Source of the DNA: Chloroflexota bacterium
GTDB lineage: Bacteria; Chloroflexota; Anaerolineae; J036; Brachytrichaceae
Reading direction: 5' to 3'
NCBI GenBank assembly: GCA_025354985.1
Contig: JANXLU010000057.1
Location: forward strand, 1 to 56,070
DNA: 56,070 bases
Both the position numbers and the translations under genes were made by a program. The notes beneath the pieces are model-generated. The model saw nothing but the letters and a program-made list of their open reading frames with translations, was not told the DNA's origin and did not search any database. Of the stretch, positions 42,183-50,829 are shown piece by piece (position 1 is the stretch's first letter; every line of letters starts with the position of its first letter).

Positions 42183-43310
42183 ATGCCACAAAGATTTTGC
42201 GAACGGTGCGAGCGCACGACTCAGAATGGTCACTTGTGGTGCCCGTATACCGATTGCCCAGCTGAAACAGGTTTTCCCGTTTTTGAGTATGGAGACTGGC
42301 TTGGTGATCTCAAAATCACAAAGCTTATCCGGTGCTGGCGATGGGCTGCGCTTTATGAAGCCGATCGTCTTGGAAAGCCGGTTTGGCTCAAAGTCGCTCA
42401 CAATAATCCTGAAGCCCAGGATCGCCTCAAGCGCGAGGCCAAATTGCTGGAAACATTGCGACCAAAAATCCAAGGGGATAGTCCAATGCGTGCAGCACCC
42501 CGGCCGCTTTGGCCGTCTTTAATGGAGCCGGTGCCTGGTTCGGGCAAGCGAGCATATGGCGAAATTACCTTTCGTGGCGAACCCAAAGTATTCCATGTCA
42601 CCAATGCCGTTGGTGGATCAATTCTGGCCGATATGTTGCTGGAAAATCCCCAGATTTGGCACTACGAGGCCGCATGGATTACATCAACCATTGCGGAGGC
42701 CATGCGCCCATTGGTTAGCAACAACCTGGCACACCTGAATTTGTCGCCAGACGTCATCGCAATTAGCAGGGACGCAGAAGGCCACTGGCGCCCAACACTG
42801 CTGGATTTTGGCTGGCTTGTTGATGGCAAGACCACTTCGGCAGGCATGACCGATATCCTTGGTCAGTTGGAGCCAGCCTACACCGCACCGGAAGTGCAGA
42901 CTGGTAGTCGGCTGTCGATGGTTTCGCCATCGGCCGACACCTACTCCCTTGGCATGATGCTCCATGAGATGCTGGCCGGAACGCCGGGATATGAACCGCA
43001 CCTCACTCGGGACGAGCTTGTGCGCAAAGTGGTCGTGGCAAACAAAGCGGCAGTGCCAACCGAACGCCCGGAGTTGGATGCCGCGGGCGTGGTCAAAGTT
43101 GTTGAACAGGCAATCAGCCCCCGTGACCGACAGCCAAACGTTACCGAGTTGGGATCCGCCCTGACCAAAATCTACGGATCACCCCCACCGGAAAAACGCA
43201 CACTACCCGCGCGCACCCGTATATTGCTCACGCTTGGTGCGGTATTGCTGGGCACAATCGCAATTTTTGCGATGTTTACGCTGTTGCGTGCCCTGGCCAC
43301 CGCGCGCTAA
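42183..43310 (+). CDS. Zinc-ribbon, membrane-anchored pseudokinase
   Basis: 375 residues. N-terminal zinc ribbon (Cys6, Cys9, Cys20, Cys25), then a Ser/Thr-kinase-like domain and one membrane helix near the C-terminus (about 345-368). The ATP-anchoring Lys70 (WLKV) and the DFG motif at Asp208 are kept, and APE reads YTAPE. The catalytic loop HRDLKPxN is instead His184-Leu-Asn186-Leu-Ser188-Pro-Asp190-Val191: the catalytic Asp is Asn, and Lys and Asn are lost. No glycine-rich loop is visible. It is likely a signalling scaffold rather than an active kinase. It is next to a response regulator. Confidence 0.82.
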   Translation: MPQRFCERCERTTQNGHLWCPYTDCPAETGFPVFEYGDWLGDLKITKLIRCWRWAALYEADRLGKPVWLKVAHNNPEAQDRLKREAKLLETLRPKIQGDSPMRAAPRPLWPSLMEPVPGSGKRAYGEITFRGEPKVFHVTNAVGGSILADMLLENPQIWHYEAAWITSTIAEAMRPLVSNNLAHLNLSPDVIAISRDAEGHWRPTLLDFGWLVDGKTTSAGMTDILGQLEPAYTAPEVQTGSRLSMVSPSADTYSLGMMLHEMLAGTPGYEPHLTRDELVRKVVVANKAAVPTERPELDAAGVVKVVEQAISPRDRQPNVTELGSALTKIYGSPPPEKRTLPARTRILLTLGAVLLGTIAIFAMFTLLRALATAR

Positions 43311-43323
43311 CGCGCGCGTGGCC
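43295..43323 (+). terminator. GC-rich hairpin at the end of the pseudokinase gene
   Basis: GGCCAC-C-GCGCG (43295-43306) pairs with CGCGC-GTGGCC (43313-43323) with one bulged C. It includes the stop codon in its loop region. No T-run. Confidence 0.5.
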
Positions 43324-43340
43324 GCGGGGTGGTGAATCCG

Positions 43341-43346
43341 TATAAT
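43341..43346 (+). promoter_or_regulatory. -10 box of alaS
   Basis: TATAAT, ten bases before ATG 43357; leader of about three bases. There is no room for a T-box. Confidence 0.6.
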
Positions 43347-43356
43347 TCACTACCCC

Positions 43357-46068
43357 ATGCTTAGCAACGAAGTTCGAAGCACGTTCCTTAACTATTTCAA
43401 GCGCAATGGTCACGAGATTTTGGCCTCGTCATCGCTGATTCCGCATGGTGACAAAACGATTTTGTTTACCAACGCGGGCATGAATCAGTTCAAAAACGCA
43501 TTCCTTGGATTGGAGAAACGCGCCTATGTTCGGGCCGCGACCGCGCAAAAGGTAATGCGGGTGAGTGGCAAACACAACGATCTCGAAAATATTGGTGACA
43601 CCAAGCGTCATCACACCTTTTTCGAAATGTTGGGTAATTTTTCGTTTGGCGACTACTTCAAGGCGGATGCCATGCACTTTGCGCTTGAATTGTTGGAGAA
43701 AGAGTATGGTTTTGAACGCGATCGCATGTGGTTCACCATCTATAAAGACGACGACGAGTCGATGGAACTTTGGCAGAAAGTGGGCATTAAGGCGAGCCGA
43801 GTGCTGAAATTTGGTGAAAAGGACAATTTTTGGAGCATGGGCGCCACCGGTCCTTGCGGCCCAAACAGCGAGATTCACTATTTCACCGGAAAAATAGCCG
43901 ACAACGATGCCAGGTTTGTGAACAACGATGAGGACGCCAGCGAGGTCACTGCCGAGATTTGGAATCTGGTTTTTATGCAATACAACCGCACTGAGGACGG
44001 TGTGTTGCATCCCCTGCCGCAAACGGGTGTGGATACCGGCATGGGCTTTGAGCGACTGGTGCGACTTTTGCAGAGCGGGGACAGCAATTACGACACGGAT
44101 CTGTTTCTACCGCTGATTGCGCGCACGCAGGAACTGGCCCGCCAGTCTGACGCGCAGCGCGAGGCTCATCGGAAGGCTTATCGTGTAATTGCCGATCACG
44201 CCCGGGCTGCGGCATTTCTTATTGGAGATGGCGTATTGCCCGGAAACGAAGGTCGCAACTACGTGTTGCGCATGATCATGCGCCGGGCAATGCGCTTTGG
44301 CTTGGAACTTGGTCTGGAAGATCCATTCCTGTTTGAAGTGGGCAATGCCGTTGTTGACAAGATGGGTGATGTGTATCCCGACCTAAAGAATCGCCGCCAG
44401 CACATTGCCACGACCATTCACCAGGAGGAGGAGCGATTTGCACGCACACTTGACATCGGGTTGGATCGTCTGCAGGTGGAGATCGCCACTGTCAAGCTGG
44501 ATGCTTCGGGTAGCCCACACATCAACGGCGCAGCCGCTTTCAAGCTTTATGATACTTACGGATTGCCAATCGAGATCACCCGAGATATTGCAAAGGAACA
44601 GGGCTTGTCGGTTGATGACGCCGGCTTTGAGCAGGCGCGAAATGAGTCCAAGAACGTAGCGCGGAAGGCCGGCCAGGGTCGATTTGAAGGCCATGGCGAA
44701 ATCGCGCTGGCCTACAAAGATGCCTACGAATCATTACAGACCGACGGTAAGCTGGGTACTACCGGCGTGGCATATGATCCATATGGCCCCAGCCGCGTGA
44801 GTACCGTCGTGGTGGCTATCCTGCGGGACGGTGAAATGACGGATCGCGCCGTGATGGGCGAAACCGTGGACGTTGTTGTTGCGGCCACGTCCATGTATGT
44901 TGAAGGCGGAGGGCAGCAGGGTGATACCGGGGTAATCGCAGGTGATTTGTCCGGGTTGGACGTGGAACGAGCCTGGCGTCCGCTGCCGGGCTTGGTGGTT
45001 CATACCGGCAAAATACATGCGGGGCAACTGCAAGTGGGCGATGCGGTCACCGTAACGGTCGACCGCCAACGTCGCGCAGCGATTCAGCGCAATCACACTG
45101 CCACCCACCTCCTGCAGGAGAGCCTGCGCTCGGTGCTTGGCAATCATGTGGGTCAGCAGGGCTCACTCGTCGCGCCAGACCGGCTTAGATTTGACTTTAG
45201 TCATGGCGCCCCGATGAGCCGTGCGGAACAAGAGGCGGTTATGGAGCGCGTCAATGGGTATGTTTTGCGTGACCTTGCCGTATGGGACCAACAGGAAAAT
45301 TACAAGGATGCGGTTGCAGATGGCGCAATGGCTTTCTTTAGCGAAAAGTATGGGGATGTTGTTCGCGTCGTGCGGATTGGAGATCATGACGCGTCCGCCG
45401 GCACAGATTCGGTGATTTCTGCTGAACTGTGCGGTGGCACCCACGTGCGCAGCACCGGTGAAATTGGCTCGGCTGTTATCCTGGGCGAAAGCGCGGTGGC
45501 AGCAGGCATTCGCCGGTTGGAGGTAGCCACTGGCCTGGCTGCGCTTGAGGTGGCTCGTCGGCAGCAACGTGCGCTTCAGGATGTTGCGCAGGCATTGGGT
45601 GCGCCAATTGACGCTGTGGCCGAAAAGGCCGGCAAGTTGGTGGAGGACCTGGCTGCCAGCCAAAAGCAATTGCTGACCGCGCGCCGTGAGCTGGCCCAGG
45701 TTAAGTTTGATCACACGTTGGCCGGCGTTGTCCGAGGGCACGAGACCGTCGTGCTTGTAGCCCGAGTAGACGCAACAGACGCCGACCTGCTGCGAGATAT
45801 GACGGATTGGTTTCGGTCCGCGCACGCTTCGGGTGTGGCCGTGTTGGGCGCGGTTATTGCCGACAAGCCTTCGTTGGTCATAACCGTTTCGCCTGATCTC
45901 AACAAGCGCGGCCTCGATGCGGGTAAGCTAATCCGCGAGATTGCCCGGATCGTTGGCGGTGGTGGCGGCGGCAAGCCAACCTTGGCGCAGGCCGGTGGCA
46001 AGGACGCGGCCAAGTTGGATGATGCGCTCTCGCACGCTCGGGAGTTGGTTACCCTTGCGCTGCAGTGA
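43357..46068 (+). CDS. alaS: Alanyl-tRNA synthetase
   Basis: 903 residues, full length. Class II core with RSTFLNYFKRNGHEILASSS and TGPCGPNSEIHYF, then a tRNA-binding part and the editing domain with zinc-type ligands His580 and His584 (HTATHLL) and Cys692 plus His696 (CGGTH). The C-Ala domain has the Gly-rich GGGGGGKPTLAQAGGKD. It charges tRNA-Ala and clears mischarged Ser or Gly. A hairpin follows, and the GH4 gene converges. Confidence 0.97.
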   Translation: MLSNEVRSTFLNYFKRNGHEILASSSLIPHGDKTILFTNAGMNQFKNAFLGLEKRAYVRAATAQKVMRVSGKHNDLENIGDTKRHHTFFEMLGNFSFGDYFKADAMHFALELLEKEYGFERDRMWFTIYKDDDESMELWQKVGIKASRVLKFGEKDNFWSMGATGPCGPNSEIHYFTGKIADNDARFVNNDEDASEVTAEIWNLVFMQYNRTEDGVLHPLPQTGVDTGMGFERLVRLLQSGDSNYDTDLFLPLIARTQELARQSDAQREAHRKAYRVIADHARAAAFLIGDGVLPGNEGRNYVLRMIMRRAMRFGLELGLEDPFLFEVGNAVVDKMGDVYPDLKNRRQHIATTIHQEEERFARTLDIGLDRLQVEIATVKLDASGSPHINGAAAFKLYDTYGLPIEITRDIAKEQGLSVDDAGFEQARNESKNVARKAGQGRFEGHGEIALAYKDAYESLQTDGKLGTTGVAYDPYGPSRVSTVVVAILRDGEMTDRAVMGETVDVVVAATSMYVEGGGQQGDTGVIAGDLSGLDVERAWRPLPGLVVHTGKIHAGQLQVGDAVTVTVDRQRRAAIQRNHTATHLLQESLRSVLGNHVGQQGSLVAPDRLRFDFSHGAPMSRAEQEAVMERVNGYVLRDLAVWDQQENYKDAVADGAMAFFSEKYGDVVRVVRIGDHDASAGTDSVISAELCGGTHVRSTGEIGSAVILGESAVAAGIRRLEVATGLAALEVARRQQRALQDVAQALGAPIDAVAEKAGKLVEDLAASQKQLLTARRELAQVKFDHTLAGVVRGHETVVLVARVDATDADLLRDMTDWFRSAHASGVAVLGAVIADKPSLVITVSPDLNKRGLDAGKLIREIARIVGGGGGGKPTLAQAGGKDAAKLDDALSHARELVTLALQ

Positions 46069-46080
46069 GGTGATGTGTGG

Positions 46081-46104
46081 GGAAGGGGCGTAAGTGCCCC
46101 TTCC
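46081..46104. terminator. Bidirectional-type hairpin between alaS and melA
   Basis: GGAAGGGGC (46081-46089) and GCCCCTTCC (46096-46104), nine perfect pairs around a six-base loop. It lies between the convergent stops at 46068 and 46116. Confidence 0.7.
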
Positions 46105-46115
46105 AGTATTTCGAG

Positions 46116-47537
46116 CTATTCGTAGTCTGGCAGGAATTCCTTCTCTGCTTCGAACATTTCCAGTGTCATCGCCTTGATCTCGGCCGGGGAGCACACTGCG
46201 CTGGTGAGGGGATCCAGCATCAATGCATAGATGGCCGCCTCCACGCTGCGCTCGATGCATGCAGTGGCGCCCAGATCAAACATGTGCATGTTGCTGGCAC
46301 AAATCGCCGCCATTTGGGGTGGCAGGTAACCATAGCGTGTCGGTTGGATTCCATTCTGATCGATCATGCACGCGACTTCCACCACACCGTCATTGGGCAG
46401 GTTTGCGATCAGACCATCATGGTTCATCACGTTTCCGTGGATGCGAAAGGGTGTGTCTTTTTCGCGAGCCTCGATGATCCAGCTGGCATACTCGTAGCTG
46501 CGCGGCCATACCATTGGAGCGGTTCCCTTGAGCATCTCGGCGCGCAAGACATCGGCCGCCTTGCGCCAGTTTGGCCAGTTGTCTGCATAGAAACTGGTTC
46601 CACCGTCATAGCCATCACGTGAATACTTCTCGATCAAATCCGCGCGCTTGCGATAGTAGGGGAGATATTCACTCAAGTGACCGCTGCTCTCGGTGATAAA
46701 TGCACCGAAGTGCACCATCATGTCTTTGCGCACCAAATCCTTGGCATCGGCCGGGTCGGCAGGCTTGCCGGCGAGGTCACGCTCGGCTTTTTTCATGAGC
46801 ATGGGATACAGGTCCTTGCCCTGATGTTCCAGCTTTGTAAACCAGGCCAGGTGGTTGATCCCGGCGCATTCCCAAACCAAGTCTTCATAGGCCACGCCGG
46901 CACGGCGCGCCAATAATCGTCCGGTGCCCTGCACACTGTGGCACAGCCCGACCGTGTGCATGAAGCTTGTGCGGCCAGCCGCAAGCATCATCATGCTCAT
47001 TGGATTGGTGTAGTTGAGCACCATGGCTTCCGGGCATAGTTCTTCCGCATCGCTCAATACATCCAGCCAGACTGGTACGGTCCTAAGCGCCTTGAACAAG
47101 CCACCCGGGCCGATGGTGTCACCGATACACTGATTAATGCCATACTTCGCCGGAATGTCGTTGTCATGGCGCACACAAGCCAGACCACTGACCTCGATGC
47201 AGTTCACAATATAGTCGGTGTTGGGCAATGCCTTGCGCCGATCATCGGTGCCGGTCACCTTCCATGTGTCTGATTTGCCGAGCTGAGCAATCAGTTGCTT
47301 TATCAGCTTGGTCATGGTGGAAAGACGACTTTTGTCAATGTCGACCAGCGCAATAGTGCCGCCCATTTCTCCGGGGATGTGCAATACATCGTTGAGCAAT
47401 CGCGGTGTGAAGCCGCTGCCGGCGCCTAGAAACGTGATTTTGATCGGGCGATGGATCTTTCCGGTCAGCCCCAGCGCGCCTGCATCCTGAGTGTGTGCCG
47501 CGTGTCCTTGTTTGTTTGCATCTTTTTCGTTAGCCAT
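46116..47537 (-). CDS. melA: GH4 alpha-galactosidase
   Basis: 473 residues from ATG 47537. NAD- and Mn-dependent glycosidase of family GH4: Rossmann start ITFLGAGSGFTPRLLND, NYTNPMSMM, metal ligand Cys199-His200 in CHSVQGT, and GINHLAWF. CHSV is the signature of the alpha-galactosidase branch (MelA). The mechanism is oxidation at C3 of the sugar followed by elimination. A 30-residue Ala/Gln/His-rich N-terminal extension precedes the domain. A TATCAT box lies 14 bases before the ATG. It is divergent from the methyltransferase. Confidence 0.9.
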   Translation of the reverse strand: MANEKDANKQGHAAHTQDAGALGLTGKIHRPIKITFLGAGSGFTPRLLNDVLHIPGEMGGTIALVDIDKSRLSTMTKLIKQLIAQLGKSDTWKVTGTDDRRKALPNTDYIVNCIEVSGLACVRHDNDIPAKYGINQCIGDTIGPGGLFKALRTVPVWLDVLSDAEELCPEAMVLNYTNPMSMMMLAAGRTSFMHTVGLCHSVQGTGRLLARRAGVAYEDLVWECAGINHLAWFTKLEHQGKDLYPMLMKKAERDLAGKPADPADAKDLVRKDMMVHFGAFITESSGHLSEYLPYYRKRADLIEKYSRDGYDGGTSFYADNWPNWRKAADVLRAEMLKGTAPMVWPRSYEYASWIIEAREKDTPFRIHGNVMNHDGLIANLPNDGVVEVACMIDQNGIQPTRYGYLPPQMAAICASNMHMFDLGATACIERSVEAAIYALMLDPLTSAVCSPAEIKAMTLEMFEAEKEFLPDYE

Positions 47538-47551
47538 GATGATTTCGTCCA

Positions 47552-47557
47552 ATGATA
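47552..47557 (-). promoter_or_regulatory. -10 box of melA
   Basis: TATCAT on the minus strand, 14 bases before ATG 47537. The in-frame TTG at 47552 begins at the last base of this box, so 47537 is the better start. Confidence 0.4.
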
Positions 47558-47576
47558 GCGGAGTTCACTTTTAACT

Positions 47577-47582
47577 TAGAAT
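47577..47582 (+). promoter_or_regulatory. -10-like box of the methyltransferase at 47592
   Basis: TAGAAT, nine bases before ATG 47592, giving a leader of about two bases. Confidence 0.45.
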
Positions 47583-47591
47583 CTCCCCACG

Positions 47592-48365
47592 ATGTCTTCG
47601 CGGAGCGCCTATGCCGAACTTGCCCGATATTATGACTTGCAGCACGCCAGTTTTGTAGAAGACTACCCAATGTATCGGAGAATTGCGGCCGAATGTGGAG
47701 CCGAACTTCGCGTGCTTGAACTTGGTGCGGGAACCGGGAGAATAATGATTCCGCTGCTTGATGCCGGGCATATTGTGACTGGTGTGGATGAGAGTGAGGA
47801 AATGCTGCAAATAGCCCGAAACCACCTGGCAAGCTATGAACCTGGTCGCTACAAATTGATTTGCGCGGACAACGGCGCGCTGCAAAACGAGCCGCCTTAT
47901 GATCTTGTAATTGTTGCGCTAAATACGTTTCTGCATAATGTGTCGCGTGAGAGTCAGTTGGGCACGTTACGGGCGGCACACATCCAGCTGCGCACTGGTG
48001 GGCGCCTGGTGGTGGATTTGCCTCCAAACGACGAGCTGGCGCACCAGCCGGATGATGGCCAGTTTGAGTTTGAAGCACGCATGATCGATCCGGTGCGGCA
48101 TACGGAAATCGAAAAGTTCGTGGCCAGCCGGGTTTTTTTTGCGTCGCAACAACAAGAATTGAGCTACCGAATTTTTGAACATTCGAACGGGCAGTCCCTG
48201 AAGCGCGAAGTCAGCTTCCGGCTGCGCCATGTGTTTAAGCACGAGATGGAGCTGTTGCTGATGTCGGTCGGTTTTTTGCCGCGCGACTGGCAATGGTTTG
48301 GCGATTATGACTTCAGCCCTTACGACGAAAACTCACCGCGCATGATCATGTCCGCGCAAAAGTAG
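47592..48365 (+). CDS. Class I SAM methyltransferase, unknown substrate
   Basis: 257 residues. N-terminus YAELARYYDLQHA is the usual start of this methyltransferase type; SAM motif VLELGAGTGRIMIPLLDAG, acidic VTGVDESEEML, and DLVIVALNTFLHN. The C-terminal half (residues 150-250) has a beta-rich lid region common in small-molecule or peptide methyltransferases. The next gene, 16 bases on, encodes a histidine kinase. Confidence 0.85.
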   Translation: MSSRSAYAELARYYDLQHASFVEDYPMYRRIAAECGAELRVLELGAGTGRIMIPLLDAGHIVTGVDESEEMLQIARNHLASYEPGRYKLICADNGALQNEPPYDLVIVALNTFLHNVSRESQLGTLRAAHIQLRTGGRLVVDLPPNDELAHQPDDGQFEFEARMIDPVRHTEIEKFVASRVFFASQQQELSYRIFEHSNGQSLKREVSFRLRHVFKHEMELLLMSVGFLPRDWQWFGDYDFSPYDENSPRMIMSAQK

Positions 48366-48380
48366 GCCTGAGCCTTCGAA

Positions 48381-49829
48381 ATGTCCATACGCACAAAGCT
48401 GACCCTTTGGTATAGCGCAATCCTCGCAGTGGTGCTACTTCTGTTTGGCATTGCGGTGTATGCGGTTATGAGTTATACCTTGATTGCCAGCGTGGATAAC
48501 AACCTGCAGGATATTTCTGTCGCCATTGAACAACAAAATTCAGATCTGATTGACCGCGGAGATCGCACCTTGATCGCACCAAAGCTCGATCTTGCGATTG
48601 CCTCGATTGCGTTTGTGCAAATTTCGAATGCCCAAGGCGCGCTAATCACGGCCAATACGGATGGTAGTGGCGAGCTGTTAAAGGCACTAGCCGCCGTGGG
48701 CGGAAAACTGGATGGCAATGCGTTTGCAATCGCCCTGGCGCAACCCGTAAATCAAAAACGCAGTTTGTTGTCTTCGGTGCTAATTAAGGGTCTCCCACCC
48801 ATGCGCGTGTACACCGGAGCGCTGCTGAATACGTCAAACGCTGGTCGGGATCAACCGGTGCGCGGCTACCTGCAAGTTGCCCAGCCAATAGAGGACATTG
48901 AGCGAGCAAAGAGGGGGCTGCTGCTGACGCTGCTGATGGTTGGCACCATCGGTCTTGTGTTGAGCGCGGCCGCTGGTGTCGCCATGGCGCAGCGTGCACT
49001 TCAGCCGGTTGATTCAATTACTCGGACCGTGGTGGAGATCTATCGGGCGGATGACCTTGAACAGCGTGTGCAAGTAGCGTCAAACGATGAGGTTGGGCGG
49101 TTGGGCGGTGCGTTCAACGAGATGTTGGAACGGTTGCAGAGTCTGTTCCGCACCCAGCAGCGGCTGGTGGCGGACGTCAGCCATGAGTTGCGCACCCCGC
49201 TGACGGTAATCCGCGGCAACACCGAGCTTATGCGTTCGATTGGTTTTGCGGATCGCGAATCGCTGGATGCGATTATCAAGGAGAGCGACCGCATGACCCG
49301 CATGGTCAGTAATCTGCTTCTGCTCAGTCAGGCAGATGTTGGTGCGCTTCCCATGAAGATTCGCAGACTCGATTTGACGGATATTGTGTTGGATGTGGAA
49401 CGCAGCGCAAACACGTTGAGTGCGGGCAGAATTGACATTGTGGCCAGCGCATGCGGCGATTTGATGGTGCAGGGCGATCCCGATCGGATCAAGCAAGTAC
49501 TCCTTAACCTGGTTGACAACGCCATAAAGCACACGCCGGAAGGCGGCAAAGTGACCATTGCCGCAGATTGCATTGATGGGCAAAAGATCAAGCTGAGCGT
49601 CAGCGATAGCGGAATGGGGATCCCCCAGGCGGACGTGCCTCACGTGTTCGAACGCTTTTATCGCGTTGACAAGGCACGGTCGCGTGACATGGGCGGCGCC
49701 GGGCTTGGGCTGGCCATCGTTAAAAGCATCGTCGATGCCCATGGTGGCAAAATTGAAGTGCAAAGCGCGGTCGGTCAGGGCACAACATTCGTGGTGTGGC
49801 TGCCCGCGTATGAGCCGAACGTGGTGTAA
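48381..49829 (+). CDS. Sensor histidine kinase
   Basis: 482 residues. Two membrane helices (about 8-32 and 178-205) frame an outer sensing domain of about 145 residues. Then HAMP, a HisKA dimerisation domain with phospho-acceptor His268 (DVSHELRTPLT), and a HATPase_c domain (LLNLVDNAIKHTP, VSDSGMGIP, GGAGLGLAIV). It is a group-I kinase of the kind that normally pairs with an OmpR-type regulator. No such regulator lies next to it, so it is an orphan; the LuxR-type regulator at 41491 is of another class. Confidence 0.93.
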   Translation: MSIRTKLTLWYSAILAVVLLLFGIAVYAVMSYTLIASVDNNLQDISVAIEQQNSDLIDRGDRTLIAPKLDLAIASIAFVQISNAQGALITANTDGSGELLKALAAVGGKLDGNAFAIALAQPVNQKRSLLSSVLIKGLPPMRVYTGALLNTSNAGRDQPVRGYLQVAQPIEDIERAKRGLLLTLLMVGTIGLVLSAAAGVAMAQRALQPVDSITRTVVEIYRADDLEQRVQVASNDEVGRLGGAFNEMLERLQSLFRTQQRLVADVSHELRTPLTVIRGNTELMRSIGFADRESLDAIIKESDRMTRMVSNLLLLSQADVGALPMKIRRLDLTDIVLDVERSANTLSAGRIDIVASACGDLMVQGDPDRIKQVLLNLVDNAIKHTPEGGKVTIAADCIDGQKIKLSVSDSGMGIPQADVPHVFERFYRVDKARSRDMGGAGLGLAIVKSIVDAHGGKIEVQSAVGQGTTFVVWLPAYEPNVV

Positions 49830-49855
49830 CCCATAAAACTGGAATTTATAGTGTC

Positions 49856-50731
49856 ATGAAAATATCTCTCATTGCCGTACCTTATTCAAACGACGTGGCC
49901 CGCTGGGGCGCAGCCAAGGGCCCCCAGGCTTTTCTAGATGCTGGTCTCGCTCTGGCATTGACCAAACGCGGGCACAAGGTCGGCAAGGTCAAGTGGATGG
50001 AAATTCCACGCGAAAAGCGTGAGCGGGATACCGTGCTCAATTTGGGCTTCCTGGCCGCCCGAATCAGTGATGCGGTTGCGGCGTCGATTAGCGCGGGTGA
50101 GTTCCCCATTGTGATTGAAGGTAATTGCACCCATTGCGTCGGCCCGGCGGGTGGTGTGGCCCGCGCCTGTGGATCGGCGGGCATCGTCTGGTATGACGCG
50201 CATGGAGACATGCACACCCTGAAGACTACCAGCACTGGATTGCTGGGTGGGATGCCGTTTGGCGTGGCGATGGGTTGGGAATTTGACGATTGGCGCGAAC
50301 GCGCCGGACTGCACATTCCGGTGTCCACTGCGGCTGCCGCGCTGATCGGCGCAAGCGACCTCGATCCGGAGGAGAACGAAGCATTGACGACCCACAAAAT
50401 TGCCCGGCTTGATGCAATCGACATGATGACTGATGCCGGTAAAAAAACTAGTGCGCTGCTAAAGCGGTCCGCCCGCAAAGCCGCCGGATGGTACTTGCAC
50501 TATGACATGGATGTAAGCGGAACCGATGAAGTGCCGGGTGCTATGACACCTGCGCCACACTGGCCGCCGCGTGCCGAACTGTTGGCCTCGGTTGCGGCAA
50601 CGGCGCGAGCTGTTCCGCTTCGTTGCTTTGGGCTCGCGGCTTATGATCCGGCCGGTGACCCGGAGCGGCGCGGCGCGAAGCTCGGTATCGCGATTGTGCT
50701 GGCCGCCGTAGATGCGATGGTGAAATCTTAA
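49856..50731 (+). CDS. Ureohydrolase (arginase/agmatinase family)
   Basis: 291 residues. The Mn-binding set is present: His93 (NCTH, in place of GGDHS), Asp114-Ala-His116-Gly-Asp118, and Asp217-Met-Asp219 (HYDMDV). The usual DxDxxDP reads differently after the second Asp, and GGDHS is reworked to EGNCTHCVG, so the substrate may not be arginine or agmatine. Formiminoglutamase, guanidinobutyrase or a novel ureohydrolase are options. It directly precedes a lysine 2,3-aminomutase-like gene. Confidence 0.82.
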   Translation: MKISLIAVPYSNDVARWGAAKGPQAFLDAGLALALTKRGHKVGKVKWMEIPREKRERDTVLNLGFLAARISDAVAASISAGEFPIVIEGNCTHCVGPAGGVARACGSAGIVWYDAHGDMHTLKTTSTGLLGGMPFGVAMGWEFDDWRERAGLHIPVSTAAAALIGASDLDPEENEALTTHKIARLDAIDMMTDAGKKTSALLKRSARKAAGWYLHYDMDVSGTDEVPGAMTPAPHWPPRAELLASVAATARAVPLRCFGLAAYDPAGDPERRGAKLGIAIVLAAVDAMVKS

Positions 50732-50786
50732 ATATAGGTAATACAAAATTTAAGGTTAAATCAAGTCGATTTAAGCTCTGTGCGTC

Positions 50787-50814
50787 TTGCGAAATCAGGT
50801 GATTGTGCTATACC
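50787..50814 (+). promoter_or_regulatory. Promoter of the aminomutase gene
   Basis: TTGCGA (50787-50792), a 16-base spacer, then TATACC (50809-50814), itself preceded by TGC. No Shine-Dalgarno is visible before ATG 50830. Confidence 0.5.
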
Positions 50815-50829
50815 TCGCGCAACGCAATA

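Noticed and set aside
43311-43356. T-box riboswitch before alaS
   Set aside because: The leader is only a few bases after the TATAAT box, too short for any T-box.
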